A stretch of DNA of 8,195 nucleotides, taken from contig JAEXFV010000048.1 in NCBI GenBank assembly GCA_023451115.1, positions 1-8,195 of the forward strand, given 5' to 3'. Position 1 is the stretch's first letter. Each line of letters opens with the position of its first letter. The DNA comes from Bacillota bacterium (GTDB lineage Bacteria; Bacillota; Clostridia; Christensenellales; CAG-138). The notes beneath the pieces are model-generated. The model saw only the letters and a list, made by a program, of their open reading frames with translations, did not search any database and was not told the DNA's origin. Positions 5,784-8,195 of this stretch are shown here, piece after piece. Made by a program: the position numbers and the translations under genes.

Positions 5784-6061
5784 GACGCTCTCCTTTTATG
5801 GATCGGGATATGGTTCCCTTTTATCAGGGTAACGTATCAAGACATTTTTTTCAATAGGCCGGGCGGGAGGGGGGAGCATTCGGAAAGAAAAGGGAATAGA
5901 GGAAGTAATAAGGGAACAGCAAATAAGATTTTTACAAAACTGCAAAAAAAGGAAAGATTGTGTAAATACAGTTCATAATACATTGTGATATCTTTATCAC
6001 AGTTGGAGGTTTATTCCCATATCGGGTGCCGCTGACAAAAAATATGGTTGGAGGGAAAACC
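5784..6061. promoter_or_regulatory. Divergent regulatory region between the PrsW and reductase genes
   Basis: This 278-base stretch has no gene. It holds a G-rich and then purine-rich tract (about 5859-5930), an AT-rich block, a possible -10 CATAAT (5974-5979) without a good -35, and the 18-bp dyad at 5984-6001. A GGAGG at 6004-6008 has no well-placed start codon; the one at 6050-6055 serves the reductase. No riboswitch fold could be recognised. Confidence 0.45.
5984..6001 (+). promoter_or_regulatory. 18-bp dyad, probable operator of the extracellular reductase gene
   Basis: TGTGATATCTTTATCACA has perfect 7-base arms (TGTGATA/TATCACA) around TCTT, about 60 bases ahead of the reductase start and just after a possible -10. 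The outer TGTGA/TCACA recalls CRP-, FNR- or Rex-type sites, but the spacing of eight bases is longer than the six of CRP and Rex sites, so the binding protein is not assigned. Confidence 0.5.
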
Positions 6062-7861
6062 ATGAAGCAAAGTACAAAAATTTTGGCCTTGGCATTGGCG
6101 CTGACGATGGCGCTGGGGATGCTGGCAGCCTGTGCGCCTGCAGCTCAGCCGGCTGCAGATGCCACTGCACAGCCAACGGACGCGCCTGCCCAGGAGGGTA
6201 AGTTTACGCCCGGCACTTATACAGCTACCGGCAAGGGGAACAACGGGGATGTTACGGTTTCCGTGACCTTTTCTGCGGATGCCATCACCGAAGTAACGGT
6301 AGGGGAACATGGGGAAACCGCTGGCATTTCTGACCCGGCGATTGACCGCATCCCTGCGGCAATAGTAGATGGCCAAACTTTGGCAGTGGATACGGTTTCC
6401 GGCGCCACCAATACCAGCAAAGCAATCCTGGCCGCTGTGGAAGACTGCGTGAAGCAGGCTGGCGGCGATGTGGAAGCATTGAAGGTAGCTGCAGAAGATA
6501 ATGAGAAAGAGCAAGAAACTGTTGAACTTACAGCGGATGTTGTAGTTGTTGGTGGTGGCGGAGCTGGATTAGCAGCGGCAGTATCTGCAGGGGAAAATGG
6601 TGCAAAAGTTATCTTGGTTGAAAAAATGTCAGATGTTGGTGGCGCCACCAGCTTATCCTCTGGATTAATGCTGGTTGCAGATACTGAACAACAAAAGGCT
6701 GCAGGAATTACGGAAGATAGCCTAGAAACCTATATTGAAGATGTATACACAAGAAGCGGAGAAATTGGGGATAAGGAATTAATTACCTTATTGTGCACCA
6801 GTGCAAATGATACCATGGCTTGGTTAGGACAGCATGGGATTGTATGGAGCGATAAAGTTCAGCAAAAGCCAGACTGTACTTATCCCCGCACACATTCCCC
6901 AATAAAGCCTGAAGACGCCAAAGGAGCTTTAGGAGACGTATTTACAAGAGCTCTTCAAAAAGAAGCAGTAGAAAAATACGGAGCCGAGATACTTCTCAAT
7001 ACAGAGGCATTGGAATTGCTTTATGAGAATGAAAAAGTATGCGGAATTATAGCAGAAAATTCCGCTGAAAGCACAAGATATGAAATCCGCGCTAAAAATG
7101 TCATATTAGCAACTGGTGGATTTGCGGGAAATCCTGATATGGCTCGCTCTTATGATAAAGCTATTCCGGATAACGCAGATTATTATGCACACCCGGGTGC
7201 TACTGGTGATGGCATTGTGATGGCTCAGACAATCGGCGCTGACGTCACTGGAATGGAATACATTAAAAGCATTCTCTCCCGTACAGGCGTTACTAGGGAC
7301 ATTACCAATGCGATCTTTGTTAACGCTGAGGGGAATCGGTTCTTTGATGAAGATGGAAAAGCAGAGGATTTAAATGCTGCCATTTATAATCAAACCAACA
7401 GCAATTGCTATATGGTATATGATAGCCGCACTGTTGGAGAAGTCACCGAAAAAGTGCAAAAAATGCTGGATGAAGGAACTTTGTTTGTTGGAGATACGCT
7501 GGAGCAACTTGCAGCGGAAATTGGGGTTGACGGAGCCAATTTAGCAAAAACTGTTGAAGAGTATAATGCAGTAATCAATGGTGAGAAAGAAGATCCATTT
7601 GGGAGGACGACACTTGGAAATACCATTGAGGAAGGCCCATTTTATGCTGCAGAACGTCATGTCCAAGTCCACTATACTATGGGTGGATTAAAAATTGATA
7701 AGGATGCACGGGTCATTAATACGGAAGGTGAACCGATTGATGGATTATTTGCAGCAGGAGAAGTCACTGGCGGAATTCATGGAGAATATCGGATTGGTGG
7801 TAATTCTCTGACAGAGATTTTTGTGTTCGGACGGATTGCAGGCGCAAATGCAGCAAAATAA
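6062..7861 (+). CDS. Extracellular flavin-dependent reductase lipoprotein (FMN-binding domain + fumarate-reductase-like FAD domain)
   Basis: A protein of 599 residues from the ATG at 6062, which follows GGAGGG. Residues 1-24 are a lipoprotein signal ending in the lipobox LAAC with Cys24, then an Ala/Pro/Gln-rich linker to 46. Residues 47-135 are an FMN-binding domain with SGAT at 113-116; ApbE-type transferases attach FMN to this Thr in the family. From about 158 comes the FAD domain: VVVVGGGGAGLAAA (160-173), ILVEK, NVILATGGFAGN, GNRFFDED (its Arg matches the fumarate reductase proton donor), HYTMGGLKID and GGIHGEYRIGGNSLTEI near the end. It resembles the cell-surface FrdA/UrdA-type reductases used for anaerobic respiration by gut bacteria. 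The conserved substrate His of true fumarate reductases is not obvious (the region reads MEYIKSILSRTG), so the acceptor may not be fumarate. Codons 1-140 are GC-rich and the rest AT-rich, which suggests a mosaic origin. Confidence 0.9.
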   Translation: MKQSTKILALALALTMALGMLAACAPAAQPAADATAQPTDAPAQEGKFTPGTYTATGKGNNGDVTVSVTFSADAITEVTVGEHGETAGISDPAIDRIPAAIVDGQTLAVDTVSGATNTSKAILAAVEDCVKQAGGDVEALKVAAEDNEKEQETVELTADVVVVGGGGAGLAAAVSAGENGAKVILVEKMSDVGGATSLSSGLMLVADTEQQKAAGITEDSLETYIEDVYTRSGEIGDKELITLLCTSANDTMAWLGQHGIVWSDKVQQKPDCTYPRTHSPIKPEDAKGALGDVFTRALQKEAVEKYGAEILLNTEALELLYENEKVCGIIAENSAESTRYEIRAKNVILATGGFAGNPDMARSYDKAIPDNADYYAHPGATGDGIVMAQTIGADVTGMEYIKSILSRTGVTRDITNAIFVNAEGNRFFDEDGKAEDLNAAIYNQTNSNCYMVYDSRTVGEVTEKVQKMLDEGTLFVGDTLEQLAAEIGVDGANLAKTVEEYNAVINGEKEDPFGRTTLGNTIEEGPFYAAERHVQVHYTMGGLKIDKDARVINTEGEPIDGLFAAGEVTGGIHGEYRIGGNSLTEIFVFGRIAGANAAK

Positions 7862-7879
7862 AAAAATATTTTAATAATA

Positions 7880-7925
7880 AGCAATCGGGTTACTGCAAGA
7901 TATGTAGTGACCCGATTGCTTTTTA
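7880..7925 (+). terminator. Intrinsic terminator of the reductase gene
   Basis: AGCAATCGGGTTACT (7880-7894) pairs with AGTGACCCGATTGCT (7906-7920), fully paired apart from one G-U wobble, around an 11-base loop. It is followed directly by TTTT. It starts 19 bases after the reductase stop. The A-rich bases before it give a weaker U-tract for the opposite strand, so it may also end the convergent AraC-type gene. Confidence 0.92.
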
Positions 7926-7950
7926 GATAAATTAATTAAACAAATATAAT

Positions 7951-8195
7951 TTAGTAAATAATATTTTTTCTCCACTCACTGGGCGTCTTTCCGGTATACT
8001 CTTTAAAGATGCGGCAAAAATAATGCTGGCTGGAGTAGCCTACCTGGTCGGCTACGTTATAAATCATTACGGAGCCAGGGGCGGAAAGAAGGGCGATAGC
8101 CTGCTCCATCCGCAACGCAGTGAGATATTCGGAAAAATTCTTGCCTGTACGCTGCTTGAGGCCCCGGGAAAGATTGGCGCTGCTGACATGCAATG
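7951..8195 (-). CDS. AraC-family transcriptional regulator, C-terminal DNA-binding part (N-terminus beyond window)
   Basis: The last 80 codons of a leftward gene that continues past the right edge; the leftmost visible Leu codon (TTG at 8191-8193) is probably internal rather than a start. HVSSANLSRGLKQRTGKNF is the first helix-turn-helix of the AraC domain, LRMEQAIALLS the linker helix, and VADQVGYSSQHYFCRIFKEY with TGKTPSEWR the second helix-turn-helix with the family signature. The sensing domain is not visible. The gene is convergent with the extracellular reductase and separated from it by the terminator at 7880-7925. It may or may not control that gene. The family call is firm. Confidence 0.92.
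   Translation of the reverse strand, partial: LHVSSANLSRGLKQRTGKNFSEYLTALRMEQAIALLSAPGSVMIYNVADQVGYSSQHYFCRIFKEYTGKTPSEWRKNIIY

Noticed and set aside
5859..5880. G-quadruplex in the G-rich tract before the reductase promoter
   Set aside because: There are only three separated runs of three or more G, so a canonical four-run quadruplex is not supported.
6011..6514. Long leftward open frame opposite the start of the reductase gene
   Set aside because: It covers the lipoprotein signal and FMN domain in antisense, is Arg/Cys-rich in a way typical of antisense frames in GC-rich genes, and lacks any motif.
6401..6650. Direct repeat GGCGCCACCA at 6401-6410 and 6641-6650 as a recombination site for the mosaic gene
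   Set aside because: Both copies encode Gly-Ala-Thr in conserved motifs of the FMN and FAD domains, and the composition switch lies between them rather than at either copy, so chance is the simpler view.

Overview
This 8.2 kb window looks like the chromosome of an anaerobic Clostridia-type Firmicute, probably a gut member of the Lachnospiraceae/Oscillospiraceae kind. The reasons are strong AGGAGG-like ribosome binding sites, sigma-A-type promoters, and a gene set (Fe-S aldo/keto reductase, small flavodoxins, PrsW, extracellular flavin-dependent reductase lipoprotein) typical of such bacteria. Overall GC is near 50%, with one clearly AT-rich patch. No taxon can be fixed from the sequence alone.

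Positions 1-2053 hold a leftward operon. A recognisable promoter (-35 TTGCCC, 17 bp, -10 TATAAT) leads to a TetR-type regulator with a GTG start, then a membrane-anchored Ntn-type (C45/choloylglycine-hydrolase-like) amide hydrolase, then a flavodoxin-domain protein that runs off the left edge. Spacings are 34 and 17 bases.

Positions 2297-4503 hold a second leftward operon. It starts at a divergent promoter region next to a MerR-family gene and contains a decayed cupin remnant, an intact aldo/keto reductase with two C-terminal 4Fe-4S motifs, an intact flavodoxin, and a frameshifted remnant of a second aldo/keto reductase ferredoxin-like domain. The promoter facing this operon has the 19-bp spacer and embedded dyad characteristic of MerR activation. 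Its -10 overlaps the -10 of the rightward merR promoter inside the palindrome TACAATTGTA. The inferred circuit is a MerR sensor that restrains its own promoter and activates a reductase/flavodoxin operon.

Positions 4543-5783 hold the rightward merR gene and a convergent leftward PrsW-type intramembrane protease gene, separated by two hairpins. From 5784 to 7925 a regulatory region with an 18-bp dyad precedes a large rightward gene for a lipoprotein with an FMN-binding domain (SGAT motif) and a fumarate-reductase-like FAD domain; a strong intrinsic terminator closes it. The FMN part of this gene is about 60% GC and the FAD part about 40%, so it looks mosaic. A convergent AraC-type regulator fragment lies at the right edge.

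No RNA gene, CRISPR array, insertion sequence or phage gene was seen. The most notable points are the MerR divergent promoter, the mosaic reductase gene, and the two gene remnants bracketing the aldo/keto reductase-flavodoxin pair.
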